Source: Sacculina carcini
Lineage: Eukaryota; Arthropoda; Thecostraca; Sacculinidae
Length of the DNA stretch: 64,000 nt
Direction of reading: 5' to 3'
Assembly: GCA_916048095.2 (NCBI GenBank)
Contig: OU696577.1
Location: forward strand, 9,116,940-9,180,939
Under the pieces are notes generated by a model. It did not search any database. It was not told the origin of the DNA and saw only the letters and a program-made list of their open reading frames with translations. This document shows positions 26,570-38,077 of this stretch, in pieces; the stretch's first letter is position 1, and each line of letters starts with the position of its first letter. Position numbers and translations under genes: made by a program.

Positions 26570-29500
26570 ACACACAGAGGATCTCTTTTATATATATAGA
26601 TAGATATAGATATATACTAGCATTTAAACCCGCCCGTTGTGCGGAACAATTCATACAATGCAACTCATTCAGTTCGTAATGGAAAAAGAATACAAATTAA
26701 AAAAGAAAATAGTAAACCCTTGAAAAGTCTTAACCAATAGAAATGTCAGGATGTGAATATTTATATTTTGGCAAACTATTTTCCCTCAAATGGCCTCATA
26801 TTTAAACATGCCGGTCGTTCGGAATGATTCAGAGTTCAAACACGAATCAAACAATAAAGATGAAAAAAAATGATGACACATTTTCATCAGAATGTTTCCA
26901 AAATATATCTATAACTCAACATCATTCCCCAAAATCATTTGCTCAAGTACTGTTCTACTTTTACCGCTATAATATTTACAGCCAACGTTATATATTCCGC
27001 TATCTCTTAAGTCCGATATAACCTGCATTTAAACATGCCCGTCGTGCGGGTGAATTAATAAAAAAGGGAATACAAATCAAACAGCTAAAATTGAAATCCA
27101 TAAAAAAATCAAATTTAATTATTGAGCTTTACAAATTTGCTATAAATTGCCATATTGTATTACGTGCATATGTTAGGAATAGGTGTTTTTCATCCCTATT
27201 GGTCCACGTCAATATAATTATAGACATGTGACTTTAATTATAATTCTAGACATTATTATAATTCTAGGCAAAGAGCCTGGATGTATTTTGTGCTTTTTTG
27301 TTGGGTTACAAGTCTAATATGACACCTATCATATATCCCCTAGCATTTAAACCCTCCCTGCATTCCATATTTCAACATTACACCTATATTTACCGATAAA
27401 ATAGATTAATGATTATGCTAGATTGAGCCCAAACAGTTCATTTTGTTGTTTAAATACTATATAAGACATGTACATACACAAATGGTATGTTTTAATGAGT
27501 ATAATGAGTAATTCCAGTATTTGTGTCGATATTATATAGTGATTGTCTGTATTGTGTCTATATGTGTGTCCGTATGCAGTGCTATGCACACGCAGGATGT
27601 CTAGCACCACACACGAACACAATGTTCACCCACTTTCCAGATACATGTTTATCGAGTTTATGTTGACAATGCAATATGAAATTTGCTGCATTGTACACCT
27701 TTACAACTAACAATTATTCTGGATAGTGTGAAATAATTGTTGAAATAAAGATTTCAAAATTGTCCCAATTCTAAATAGTCGATCTTAATAATGAAAAAGT
27801 TGCGCGAAAAACAAAAAGTTGCATTTATAACTTACTTAATACTTATTTCAGATAAATAAAATATTGATTTTTGGGTTCCTTATGACAAACAGATTCTATG
27901 ATACAAAAGTTGCATTTGCAACAAAAGGTCACTCTAATTTTTTATATTAATTGAGCTGTGTGTGTTTATGTGTGTGAGTGTGTTTGTGTGAATACGTGTT
28001 GGTGTGTATGTGTATGCAAATGTGTGTGTATGTGTCGGTGAGTTTCTACATGACTGGTTTATCAGACGGTAGGTGTAAGCCACAAAGACCACAAATATTT
28101 GGAAAAATGGGTTTTTGTTCTCAGAATAGCAGCGCACCTCAAATGGCCAGTGTGCGCGATATAGCTGAATTTATCGTGGTCATGTGGGCTTTCCAGTTGA
28201 ACAGCGTATATGCATGCTTTCTACCCGAATATGACCTTGAGTAACAGTCGTAAATCATATTTTACAACTTGATACCAGAATGATGTGTGCTGCTGAATGT
28301 AGATATATTGTTTTCTATTAGCATGAAAAACCGCCCTTTGTGCGGAGCAATTCATGTAATAAAATTCATACTTTTTTCATGAAAAATATTGCAAATTCAA
28401 AAAAAAGTCAACTCATAAAAATCTGAACCAAATGAAAAGTCCAAATTTAATCATTTTTGTTCTAATTTTGACAAAATATTTCCCCTCAACCCGCCTCATA
28501 TTCAAACCCTGTCGTGCGGAATAATTCAGAAATAAAACACGAAACAAACACAATTAGAAATGGTGAGACTTTTCATCAGAATGTTTCCCAAACATATTTA
28601 GAACTCAACATCATTCCCAAACACCATTTGCTCGAGTACTATTCTACTTTTACCGCTACCGCAACTTTAACCGCTATCATATATTTCGGTATCATTTAAA
28701 CCCAATATAACTTGACCCAAAACTGCCAAACCCAACCCAACCACCCTAACTTGACCTAACCCAGCCTAATCTGTATTGCTGCATTGTACACCTTTACAAC
28801 TAACAATTATTCTGGATAGTGTGAAATAATTGTTGAAATAAAGATTTCAAAATTGTCCCAATTCTAAATAGTCGATCTTAATAATGAAAAAGTTGCGCGA
28901 AAAACAAAAAGTTGCATTTATAACTTACTTAATACTTATTTCAGATAAATAAAATATTGATTTTTGGGTTCCTTATGACAAACAGATTCTATGATACAAA
29001 AGTTGCATTTGCAACAAAAGGTCACTCTAATTTTTTATATTAATTGAGCTGTGTGTGTTTATGTGTGTGAGTGTGTTTGTGTGAATACGTGTTGGTGTGT
29101 ATGTGTATGCAAATGTGTGTGTATGTGTCGGTGAGTTTCTACATGACTGGTTTATCAGACGGTAGGTGTAAGCCACAAAGACCACAAATATTTGGAAAAA
29201 TGGGTTTTTGTTCTCAGAATAGCAGCGCACCTCAAATGGCCAGTGTGCGCGATATAGCTGAATTTATCGTGGTCATGTGGGCTTTCCAGTTGAACAGCGT
29301 ATATGCATGCTTTCTACCCGAATATGACCTTGAGTAACAGTCGTAAATCATATTTTACAACTTGATACCAGAATGATGTGTGCTGCTGAATGTAGATATA
29401 TTGTTTTCTATTAGCATGAAAAACCGCCCTTTGTGCGGAGCAATTCATGTAATAAAATTCATACTTTTTTCATGAAAAATATTGCAAATTCAAAAAAAAG

Positions 29501-32500
29501 TCAACTCATAAAAATCTGAACCAAATGAAAAGTCCAAATTTAATCATTTTTGTTCTAATTTTGACAAAATATTTCCCCTCAACCCGCCTCATATTCAAAC
29601 CCTGTCGTGCGGAATAATTCAGAAATAAAACACGAAACAAACACAATTAGAAATGGTGAAACTTTTCATCAGAATGTTTCCCAAACATATTTAGAACTTA
29701 ACATCATTCCCAAACACCATTTGCTCGAGTACTATTCTACTTTTACCGCTACCGCAACTTTAACCGCTATCATATATTTCGGTATCATTTAAACCCAATA
29801 TAACTTGACCCAAAACTGCCAAACCCAACCCAACCACCCTAACTTGACCTAACCCAGCCTAATCTGAGGTGATCCAACTTATTAGTTTGTGATCACAAAA
29901 TGAACCGATTCAATCATAATTTCTAATCAGAAGTTTGAGATTATCTACACCAGGGGTCTCAAACACGCGGCCCACCAATACTTTTCTCGCAGCTCGCCAT
30001 TATAGTATAGAAACCAAATTGTAAGACTGAGGGTGGTACAGACAGACACACAGCCCAAACAGTTCATTTTGTTGTTTAAATACTATATAAGACATGTACA
30101 TACACAAATGGTATGTTTTAATGAGTATAATGATTAATTCCAGTATTTGTGTCGATATTATATTGTCTATGTCTTTATTGTACACGCAGGATGTCTAGCA
30201 CCACACACGGACACAATGTTCACACGTCTCCCAGATACAGGCTTATCGAGTTTATGTTGACATTACATGAACATGTGCTGCATTGTACACCTTTACAACT
30301 GACAATTATTCTGGATAGTGTGAAATAATTGTTCTAAAAGTTCAAAATTGTCCCAATTCTAAATAGTCGATCTTAAAAATGAAAAAGTTGCGCTAAAAAC
30401 AAAAAGTTGCATTTATAACTTACTTAATACTTATTTCAGATAAATAAAATATTGATTTTTGGGTTCCTTATGACAAACAGATTCTATGATACAAAAGTTG
30501 CATTTGCAACAAAAGGTCACCCTAACTTTTTATATTAACTGTACATAATTTCTAATCAGAAGTTTGAGATTATTTACGCCAGGGGCCCACCAATACTTTT
30601 CTCACAGCTCGCCATTATAGTATAGAAACCAAATTGTAAGACTGGTTAAATCACATTTATTGTATAATGTGATTTAATTATACACCATTTAATTCACATT
30701 TTCATTAGTGAGTCTGGATCTTGAAGTCAAGCCCGTGAGTTTTGTATATGAACTCATTCTACACGGTAACATTTAATATTTAAACCCACCCGTCGTGCGG
30801 AACAATTAATAAAACAAAAGTAATACATATTTAAATGCAAACAGCCAGTCTAATAGAAAAATCTAAATTGTAAAATCTATACCAATAGAAAATTCCTGTT
30901 CTGAATTTGCATATTCTTATTCTAATAATTGACGACATATTATTCAGTCAACCCGCCTCATACTTGAGCCCGCCCGTCGTCAGGAATAATTTCGAAATGT
31001 AAACACAAAATATTCCTCATAAACCAGCAATGGTACAGCTATAAAAATTATACTATTGTGTAGATAATTTTGTGTTCTACAAGAAAAGTTATAATTTATA
31101 CCCACAAATGATACAAAAAACGTGTAAAATTGGCAAAATTCTCAAACACATCCAAAATAACACTTGAACACGGGGTTACTAAGAGTAATTAATTTTTATA
31201 CCTATTTCTCAAGAACTATTTGTCACGCATTAAAATAAATTATACCCTCGTGCTAGAAGTTTTGTTTTCTACAATACGGCATAATTTGTAATTTTCCAAA
31301 GTGTATCTGAAGGAAGTTACGGCGATGTAAAGTCAAAATGTCATGTTGCCAATTTGACAGCTATTATGCGCACTTGCGATTACACAGGAATATACTACTG
31401 TGTAGATAATTTTGTGTTCCACAAGAAAAGCTATAATTTATACCCACAAATGATACAAAAAACGTGTAAAATTGGCAAAATTCTAAAATACATCCAAAAT
31501 TACACTTGAACACCGGGCGACTAAAATTTATTCATTTTTCTACTATTTCTCAGTAACTATTTGCTATACATAAAAATAAATTATACCATCGTGCTAGAAA
31601 TCTTGTTTTCTACAATGCGGTATAATTTGTTATTTTCCAAAGTGTATCTGAAGTAAGTTACGGCGGTGTAAAGTCAATAGCACATATTACCAATTTGACA
31701 GCTATTATGCGCACTTGCGATTACACATGAATATACACTGATTAAATTTCACTGAAGCCCCATCACAATTAAGAATGCACCATATTAGCTCCAAGCATGG
31801 ATGGTGTGGTTTTATTCCGTACAGTTTAATTAATGCTACACTATACTGAATAGAAAGGCTCTATTTTCCTCAATATTTACACATGTATTGTTCCGCACGA
31901 CGGGCGGGTAAAATGCTACTGGGAACAAACTAAACTACTGATTTTTTCTGTGAAATTTAATTGGTTTAATTTCAAGTTGCATACGCTCAAGTTGCATAAG
32001 GATATGGGTTGTAATATCATGCAATGCCAACGATATGTATATGCTGTTTTAGCGGAAGCATAAATCTGGAATTATAGAGATGACAGAAAGTTTCATAGTT
32101 TTGATAGTGTTACACTTCTGAATTACTACACACGAAGGACGGGTGAGAATTTGAGCAGTGTTGAGGGAAAAACTTCGTCAATAATTAGAACAAGAATTAT
32201 GCGGTTAAAATTGCGGTAGCGGTAAAAGTAGAATAGTACTTGAGCAAATGATGTTGGGGAATGATGTTGAGTTCTAAATATGTTTCGGAAACATTCTGAT
32301 GAAACGTTTTCACCATTTTTAATTGTGTTTGTTTCGTGTTTATTTCTGAATTATTCCGCACGACGGGCGGGTTTAAATATGAGGCGGGTTGAGGGAAAAT
32401 ATTTTGTCAAAATTATAACAATAATGATTAAATTTGGACTTTTCATTTGGTTCAGATTTTTATGAGCTTACTTTTTTGAATTTGCAATATTTTTGAGTAA

Positions 32501-35500
32501 AGTATGAATTTTATTACATGAATTGCTCCGCACAAAGGGTGGTTTTTCATACTAATAGAAAACAATATATCTACATTCAGCAGGACACATCATTCTGGTA
32601 TCAAGTTGTAAAATATGATTTACGACTGTTACTCAAGGTCATATTCGGGTAGAAAGCATGCATATACGCTGTTCAACTGGAAAGCCCACATGACCACGAT
32701 AAATTCAGCTATATCGCGCACACTGGCCATTTGAGGTGCGCTGCTATTCTGAGAACAAAAACCCATTTTTCCAAATATTTGTGGTCTTTGTGGCTTACAC
32801 CTACCGTCTGATAAACCAGTCATGTGGAAACTCACCGACACATACACACACATTTGCATACACATACACACCAACACGTATTCACACAAACACACTCACA
32901 CACATAAACACACACAGCTCAATTAATATAAAAAATTAGGGTGACCTTTTGTTGCAAATGCAACTATTGTATCATAGAATCTGTTTGTCATTAGGAGCCA
33001 AAAATCAATATTTTATTGATCTGAAAAAAGTATTGAATAAGTTATGAATGTAACTTTTTGTTTTTAGCGCAACTTTTTCATTTTTAAGATCAACTATTTA
33101 GAATTAGGACAATTTGGAACTTTTAGAAAAATTATTTCACACTATCCAGAATATTTGTCAGTTGTAAAGCTGTACAATGCAGCACATGTTCATGTAATGT
33201 CAACATAAACTCGATAAGCCTGTATCTGGAAGACGTGTGAGTATTGTGTCCGTGTGTGGTGCTAGACATCCTGTGTGTGCATATCACCGCATACGGACAC
33301 ACATATAGATACAATACAGACATAGACAATATAATATAGACATAAATACTGTAATTAACCATTACACTCATTAAAACACACCATTTGTGTATATACATGT
33401 CTTATATAGTATTTAAACAACAAAATGAACTGTTTGGGCTGTGTGTCTGTCTGTCCCACCCTCAGTTTTACAATTTGGTTTCTATACTATAATGGCGAGC
33501 TGCGAGAAAAGTATTGGTGGGCCGCGTGTTTGAGACCCCTGGTGTAGATAATCTCAAACTTCTGATTAGAAATTATGATTGAATCGGTTCATTTTGTGAT
33601 CACAAACTAATAAGTTGGATCACCTCAGATTAGGCTGGGTTAGGTCAAGATGGGGTGGTTGGGTTGGGTTTGGTAGGTTTGGGTCAAGTTATATTGGGTT
33701 TAAATGATACCGAAATATACCGAAATACGAGATGATATGCGGTTAAAATTGCGGTAGCGGTAAAAGTAGAATAGTACTTGAGCAAATGATGTTGGGGAAT
33801 TATGTTGAGTTCTAAATATGTTTCGGAAACATTCTGATGAAAAGTTTTCACCATTTTTAATTGTGTTTGTTTCGTGTTTTATTTCTGAATTTTTCAGCAC
33901 GACGGGCGGTTTTAAATATGAGGCGGGTTGAGGGAAAATATTTTGTCAAAATTAGAACAAAAATGATTAAATTTGGACTTTTCATTTGGTTCAGATTTTT
34001 ATGAGCTTACTTTTTTGAATTTGCAATATTTTTGAGTAAAGTATGAATTTTATTACATGAATTGCTCCGCACAAAGGGCGGTTTTTCATACTAATAGAAA
34101 ACAATATATCTACATTCAGCAGCACACATCATTCTGGTATCAAGTTGTAAAATATGATTTACGACTGTTACTCAAGGTCATATTCGGGTAGAAAGCATGC
34201 ATATACGCTGTTCAACTGAAAAGCCCACATGACCACGATAAATTCAGCTATATCGCGCACACTGGCCATTTGAGGTGCGCTGCTATTCTGAGAACAAAAC
34301 TCAATTTGCCCAAGTATTTGTGGTATTTGTGGCTCACACTTGCCGTCTGATAAACCAGTCATGTAGAAACTCACCGACACATACACACACATTTGCATAC
34401 ACATACACACCAGCACGTATTCACACAAACACACTCGCACACATAAACACACACAGCTCAATTAATATAAAAAATTAGGGTGACCTTTTGTTGCAAATGC
34501 AACTATTGTATCATAGAATCTGTTTGTCATTAGGAGCCAAAAATCAATATTTTATTGATCTGAAAAAAGTATTGAATAAGTTATGAATGTAACTTTTTGT
34601 TTTTAGCGCAACTTTTTCATTTTTAAGATCAACTATTTAGAATTAGGACAATTTGGAACTTTTAGAAAAATTATTTCACACTATCCAGAATAATTGTCAG
34701 TTGTAAAGCTGTACAATGCAGCACATGTTCATGTAATGTCAACATAAACTCGATAAGCCTGTATCTGGAAGACGTGTGAGTATTGTGTCCGTGTGTGGTG
34801 CTAGACATCCTGTGTGTGCATATCACCGCATACGGACACACATATAGATACAATACAGACATAGACAATATAATATAGACATAAATACTGTAATTAACCA
34901 TTACACTCATTAAAACACACCATTTGTGTATATACATGTCTTATATAGTATTTAAACAACAAAATGAACTGTTTGGGCTGTGTGTCTGTCTGTCCCACCC
35001 TCAGTTTTACAATTTGGTTTCTATACTATAATGGCGAGCTGCGAGAAAAGTATTGGTGGGCCGCGTGTTTGAGACCCCTGGTGTAGATAATCTCAAACTT
35101 CTGATTAGAAATTACGATTGAATCGGTTCATTTTGTGATCACATACTAATAAGTTGGATCACCTCAGAGTAGGCTGGGTTAGGTCAAGATGGGGTGGTTG
35201 GGCTGGGTTTGGTAGGTTTGGGTCAAGTTATATTGGGTTTAAATGATACCGAAATATACCGAAATACGAGATGATATGCGGTTAAAATTGCGGTAGCGGT
35301 AAAAGTAGAATAGTACTTGAGAAAATGATGTTGGGGAATTATGTTGAGTTCTAAATATGTTTCGGAAACATTCTGATGAAAAGTTTTCACCATTTTTAAT
35401 TGTGTTTGTTTCGTGTTTTATTTCTGAATTTTTCAGCACGACAGGCGGGTTTAAATATGAGGCGGGTTGAGGGAAAATATTTTGTCAAAATTAGAACAAA

Positions 35501-37540
35501 AATGATTAAATTTGGACTTTTCATTTGGTTCAGATTTTTATGGGTTGACTTTTTTTGAATTTGCAATATTTTTATGAATAAAGTATGAATTTTATTACAT
35601 GAATTGCTCCGCACAAAGGGCGGTTTTTCATACTAATAGAAAACAATATATCTACATTCAGCAGCACACATCATTCTGGTATCACGTTGTAAAATATGAT
35701 TTACGACTGTTACTCAAGGTCATATTCGGGTAGAAAGCATGCATATACGCTGTTCAACTGGAAAACCCGCATGACCATGATAAATTCAGCTATATCGCGC
35801 ACACTGGCCATTTGAGGTGCGCTGCTATTCTGAGAACAAAACTCAATTTGCCCAAGTATTTGTGGTATTTGTGGCTCACACTTGCCGTCTGATAAACCAG
35901 TCATTTGGAAACTCACCGACACATGCACACACATTTGCATACACATACACACCAACACGTATTCACACAAACACACTCACACACATAAACACACACAGCT
36001 CAGTTAATATAAAAAATTAGGGTGACCTTTTGTTGCAAATGCAACTATTCTAGGACTGGAACGTCCCCTGCTCGGGGTTTTTAACTTGAGTCTGAAAGAT
36101 TAACTTGAGTCCTTAATAAAATGACTTCTAGAAGAGCTAGAAACACGTTCTATGGGTCAAAATGGGTTTTTTTGAGGACGCTGAGTTAATGAGTAACATT
36201 TTCAACGCCACTTGGGGTCATCTCCAAGGTCCAAAGGTCATATTTCAAGGTCAAATTTGTGAATTTTGATCATTTTTGCTCGTTTTTTGTGTGTAACTCA
36301 TAAATGGTGAGAGAAGGATGATTATAATGAGAGGCAAGTCTGTAGAGCTGTTAAAATTTAATCTATATTGTCAAATATTGTATTACTCAAACATTCCAAA
36401 CAAGCCCTAAAACAATGAAACACTAAAACAAGAAATAAAGAACGGTACCTATTTCTCATAACAACAAAACTCAAAGGCATTAACATTTGACTAGATGGAC
36501 ATCGCTAGATGGAGAACTTTTCTTGCCTCCTGAGGCATCCCACAGCCTTTTCTTTGTCACTTACATTGAGGACGTGAGCTTTCAATAGAATGTTAGCTAA
36601 AGTCGTACATGCAGCAACTATAGACAATAGAACGTCCCCTGTAGAATTAATCCATACACAACACCAATGGATTTGACTTCAAGATTCAGAACGAATCTGA
36701 ATGTTCGAGTTATGAATTATTCAGCACGACGGGCGGGTGTAAAAATGACTCAGGCGGACTGAGTGGAAATATGTTGTCGAAATAAAAATAATTAAACTTG
36801 GAATTTTCTATTGATTAATATTTTTATGAGTGTACCCTATTTCATTTTTAATTTTTCTTATTTTTTATGAATTGAATATGAATTTCATGTTATGAATTGA
36901 TCCGCACAACGAGCGGGTTTAATGCTAGTATATAGATATATATGTGTGTGCGTAGGTGTATGTTTGTGCGTATGTATTTGTGTACGTATCTTCACACACG
37001 TGTACGTATGTGTTTATGTTTGTCCGTGTGTGTGTGTGTGTGTGTGTGTAGGTGGATTTTCGTACGCAGACACTGGACGTGATACAGCGTGATCTGCAGT
37101 GTTGCGGCGCCGACGGACCGGCCGACTGGGCCGGTGCTCACTACAACCGCATCCAGCTATCCGGCGGCGACTCCGACTCGTCCGACGCCGCCGCCGCCGC
37201 CGACGAATCGCTGCTAGATTCGGCCATCAACGCCGTCGAGGTGGGTGTGTCTGGCGTAGCGGCCGCGGTGGGCGCTTATTCTGTGCCCGCCTCGTGCTGT
37301 GTCGCCTCGGCCGACGCCAGCAGCTGCGAGCAGGGGCGACGGCTGGCAGCTGGCGGGCAGCTGGCAGCTGTGATCAGCTCGGACGGCTGCGCTGAGCGGC
37401 TGGTGGACTATTTGCAGCAGCATATGGGTGTGGTGGTGGGTGTGGTTGTGTTGGTGATGGTTGTCGAACTGTTGGCCATGCTAGTGGCTCTGTGTCTGTG
37501 TGTCACTGTGGTGCGCTCCGAACAATGCTATAAGGCTTGA
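13675..37540 (+). CDS. Tetraspanin gene, four exons (gene-level entry)
   Basis: Exons 13675-13740, 14427-14621, 18450-18581 and 37052-37540 join in frame (all introns phase 0) to a 293-residue tetraspanin. TM1 spans exons 1-2 (about 12-37), TM2 about 57-76 with the family motif [13 protein letters not shown] after it, TM3 about 88-108, a large extracellular loop about 109-256 with QCCG, PASCC and two further Cys (six in all), and TM4 about 257-284. Tetraspanins are plasma-membrane organisers that assemble partner receptors and integrins into microdomains; juxtamembrane Cys in SCCQC, CVGAC and LCLC are candidates for palmitoylation. Length is normal to long; the loop carries an Asp/Ser and Ala-rich insertion encoded partly by GCC repeats. 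Intron lengths are 686, 3828 and 18470 bp. Which tetraspanin subfamily it belongs to I cannot say. Confidence 0.85.
13741..14426 (+). other. Tetraspanin intron 1
   Basis: 686 bp. Holds a 21-bp direct repeat (GTGTGTTGTCAGTTTGTGAGT, about 14149-14195), and a (TA)n-(TG)n tract at 14308-14402 just before the acceptor CTGATCAG. Confidence 0.7.
14308..14402. repeat. (TA)n(TG)n microsatellite upstream of tetraspanin exon 2
   Basis: About 36 TA units followed by TG units, ending 24 bp before the 3' splice site at 14426. Confidence 0.95.
14427..14621 (+). CDS. Tetraspanin exon 2
   Basis: 65 codons, from [15 protein letters not shown] (end of TM1) through the small loop ([20 protein letters not shown]) and TM2 ([16 protein letters not shown]) to [14 protein letters not shown]. 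The acceptor is CAG at 14424-14426. The donor chosen, GTCGGT at 14622, is weak but gives the exact family join LLGT-FFTLVLL with exon 3. The downstream open frame is heptamer satellite and is excluded. Confidence 0.8.
14631..17810 (+). repeat. Heptamer minisatellite (CTTGTDA)n, interrupted by a hAT element
   Basis: 14631-16327 and 17703-17810 consist almost only of 7-bp units CTTGTTA, CTTGTAA and CTTGTGA in irregular order, roughly 250 units in all. Rare variants are TTATTTG, TTATTTC, TAGC. The two blocks were one array before the insertion at 16336-17694. It lies in tetraspanin intron 2. Confidence 0.95.
16336..17694. mobile_element. Non-autonomous hAT-type transposon with perfect 8-bp TSD
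   Basis: Terminal inverted repeats TAGGGCTGTCAAAA (16336) and TTTTGACAGCCCTA (17694). Flanks are identical 8-mers CTTATGAC (16328-16335 and 17695-17702), the diagnostic TSD length of hAT elements. 1359 bp, no transposase. Many AGTAACCTAAAA units cluster near both ends (16360-16430, 16535-16600, 17470-17590), as expected for subterminal transposase-binding repeats. Confidence 0.9.
17811..18371. other. Intron 2 distal part, no gene
   Basis: TG-rich stretches (17860-17935, 18290-18370) and unique AT-rich sequence. Nothing coding. Confidence 0.6.
18372..18432 (+). repeat. LINE 3' hairpin tail next to tetraspanin exon 3
   Basis: Nearly identical to 2524-2590 (GCGCTTTT/AAAAGCGC stem, then TATATGTCTTAATGTAATG). 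Only the 3' end of the element is present. It ends 17 bp before the 3' splice site at 18449. Confidence 0.75.
18450..18581 (+). CDS. Tetraspanin exon 3
   Basis: 44 codons: TM3 ([20 protein letters not shown], with the conserved acidic residue of the family in VAE) and the start of the large loop up to REYGR. Acceptor GGCAG at 18445-18449 sits behind a TG tract; donor GTGAGT at 18582 is canonical. Both boundaries are phase 0. Confidence 0.85.
18595..19022 (+). repeat. TG-rich minisatellite with TCTGTCTGTAGCTG units
   Basis: Repeats of TGTGTGTATGCGCG and TCTGTCTGTAGCTG alternating with pure TG, starting 14 bp after the exon 3 donor. Irregular unit length of about 28-60 bp. Confidence 0.85.
19190..19242. 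repeat. (TA)n microsatellite
   Basis: About 26 TA units immediately before a CTAGCATTAAAACCCGC element. Confidence 0.95.
20196..20215 (+). repeat. hAT-like terminus CAGGGGTCCCAAACACGCGG
   Basis: A sequence typical of hAT 5' termini. Other copies: 23845-23864 and 29951-29970 (plus), 33522-33541 and 35061-35080 (minus). Only one end is seen each time, so these are fragments carried along in larger repeats. Confidence 0.5.
21050..21960. repeat. AT-rich repeat with TTTACACCGCCGTAAC modules
   Basis: Related modules recur at 24840-26420 and, inverted, at 31010-31740. Each contains CACCGCCGTAACTT, a TAGCACGATGGTATAAT-like segment and AATTTTGGATGTATTTGA. No coding capacity. Confidence 0.7.
24797..25860 (+). 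repeat. Tandem units of about 340-410 bp
   Basis: The phrase TTCCTGTGTAATCGCAAGTG starts successive units near 24800, 25148, 25210 and 25551. Each unit then carries the TTTACACCGCCGTAAC module. One unit is partial (about 25148-25210). Confidence 0.75.
25861..27682. other. Repeat-derived intron sequence
   Basis: AT-rich copies of the families above, a (CA)n run at 26537-26578, another type A core at 26627, a type B-like core at 26800 and a degenerate core at 27030. From about 27416 the sequence matches 30056 and, inverted, 33430 and 34980. No coding exon seen. Confidence 0.6.
27683..29867 (+). repeat. Tandem duplication of a 1093-bp unit
   Basis: 27683-28775 and 28776-29867 are almost identical (constant offset 1093; only a few differences such as GTGAGAC/GTGAAAC at 28564/29657). 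The junction is ...CCTAATCTG|TATTGCTG..., while the second copy ends ...CCTAATCTG|AGGTGATCC, the natural continuation. Each unit contains one 88-codon open frame (27978-28244; 29071-29337) and one A/B pair of GC cores. Confidence 0.9.
27978..28244 (+). other. 88-codon open frame recurring in five repeat copies
   Basis: Identical at 29071-29337, similar on the minus strand at 32629-32895, 34168-34434 and 35710-35976. All copies keep the frame open despite substitutions. The C-terminal half ([20 protein letters not shown] and onward to a TAA after EYDLE) is nearly invariant; the N terminus is TG-repeat-derived. No family recognised. It may be chance openness in a young repeat. Confidence 0.25.
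29868..31009. other. Further repeat-derived sequence
   Basis: Contains a hAT-like terminus (29951), a third partial copy of the 27.4-27.9 kb sequence (30056-30540), and cores of type A (30782) and B (30969). No gene. Confidence 0.6.
31010..32198 (-). repeat. Inverted copies of the TTTACACCGCCGTAAC modules and GC cores
   Basis: From here to about 36.9 kb the same families appear in the opposite orientation (for example TTCCGCACGACGGGCGGG at 31890). This makes the region around 31.0 kb the centre of a large imperfect inverted repeat. Confidence 0.75.
32199..36048 (-). repeat. Tandem array of a 1539-bp unit, 2.5 copies
   Basis: Identical landmarks recur with a 1539-bp period: 32199, 33738 and 35277 (ATGCGGTTAAAATTGCGG), also 32477/34016 and 33132/34671. 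Units run 32199-33737, 33738-35276 and a partial 35277-36048. Content is the inverse of the 27.4-29.9 kb region. Each carries one copy of the 88-codon frame on the minus strand. Confidence 0.85.
36049..36640. other. Unassigned 590-bp segment
   Basis: Starts abruptly where the 1539-bp repeat is cut, and is bounded by similar words (GGAACGTCCCCTG at 36058, AGAACGTCCCCTG near 36640). No coding signal. Confidence 0.4.
36641..36945 (-). repeat. Inverted GC-core repeat copy (B then A)
   Basis: TTCAGCACGACGGGCGGG at 36720 and TCCGCACAACGAGCGGGTTTAATGCTAG at 36900: same family as 22.9-23.2 kb but reversed. Confidence 0.75.
37052..37540 (+). CDS. Tetraspanin exon 4 (large loop and TM4)
   Basis: 162 codons plus TGA. 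The acceptor is TAG at 37049-37051 behind a pure TG run; a second CAG at 37067-37069 would drop six codons. [19 protein letters not shown] places the signature CCG of the large extracellular loop at residues 148-150 of the protein; PASCC and the later Cys residues complete a six-Cys loop. The middle has an acidic/Ser/Ala insertion ([18 protein letters not shown]). TM4 is [20 protein letters not shown] with a Glu inside, and the tail is [11 protein letters not shown] content is far above the surroundings. Confidence 0.9.
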   Translation: MDFRTQTLDVIQRDLQCCGADGPADWAGAHYNRIQLSGGDSDSSDAAAAADESLLDSAINAVEVGVSGVAAAVGAYSVPASCCVASADASSCEQGRRLAAGGQLAAVISSDGCAERLVDYLQQHMGVVVGVVVLVMVVELLAMLVALCLCVTVVRSEQCYKA

Positions 37541-38068
37541 TTATCCTCTCTCCTCTCTCTCTCTCTATCTATCTTCTCTCTCTCACTCACTCTCTCTCTT
37601 ATATTTCACTACCTCATCCATTCTGTGCATTTCAGTCCTTTCAATTGTTTTCCTACTTACACACACACACACATACACAAACACACACACACACACATTC
37701 TAACTAGAATGTGTGCTATTTTGTGGTGTATATTCCCAGAGGCTTGGCTTAGTCACTGATATTTCTACCTCTCTTAATGTGACCTCGCTAAATTGGAGAT
37801 GTTTCACCTCTATATGTGTGTATGTATGTTTGTGTGTGTGTGTGTGTGGAATTGTCGCCTGGTTAATGCTCAATCGAGTTTAATTGCTAGCTGTGTTGGT
37901 GTATTTTGTTTATTTTTCTAGTTGTTTATTTTGATATCGACTTTTTTCTCCCCCGAGCTATTTTGTACGATTTTCGTTGAGGCTTTTGTATGCATGTGTA
38001 TGCATGTGTGTGTGTGTTTGTGTAACTTTTTTCTGTGTTTTTTTTGTATTTATAAATAATGCGGCTGG
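37541..38068 (+). other. Tetraspanin 3' UTR and intergenic
   Basis: CT-rich then TG/CA-rich sequence, no other gene. Length of the 3' UTR depends on use of the signal at 38072. Confidence 0.5.
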
Positions 38069-38077
38069 TTTATTAAA
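38069..38077. terminator. Overlapping convergent poly(A) signals
   Basis: TTTATTAAA reads ATTAAA on plus (38072-38077) for the tetraspanin and AATAAA on minus (38069-38074) for the WAP-type gene, whose stop is 110 bp away. The assignment rests on position and hexamers only. Confidence 0.4.

Noticed and set aside
28720..28775. CCCAACCCAACC / CCTAACTTGACC runs as telomere-like sequence
   Set aside because: Degenerate, short, located inside an interspersed repeat, and not a regular TTAGG or TTAGGG array.
37099..37395. Arg-rich frame overlapping tetraspanin exon 4
   Set aside because: A shadow frame caused by GC-rich codons; the tetraspanin frame has family motifs throughout.
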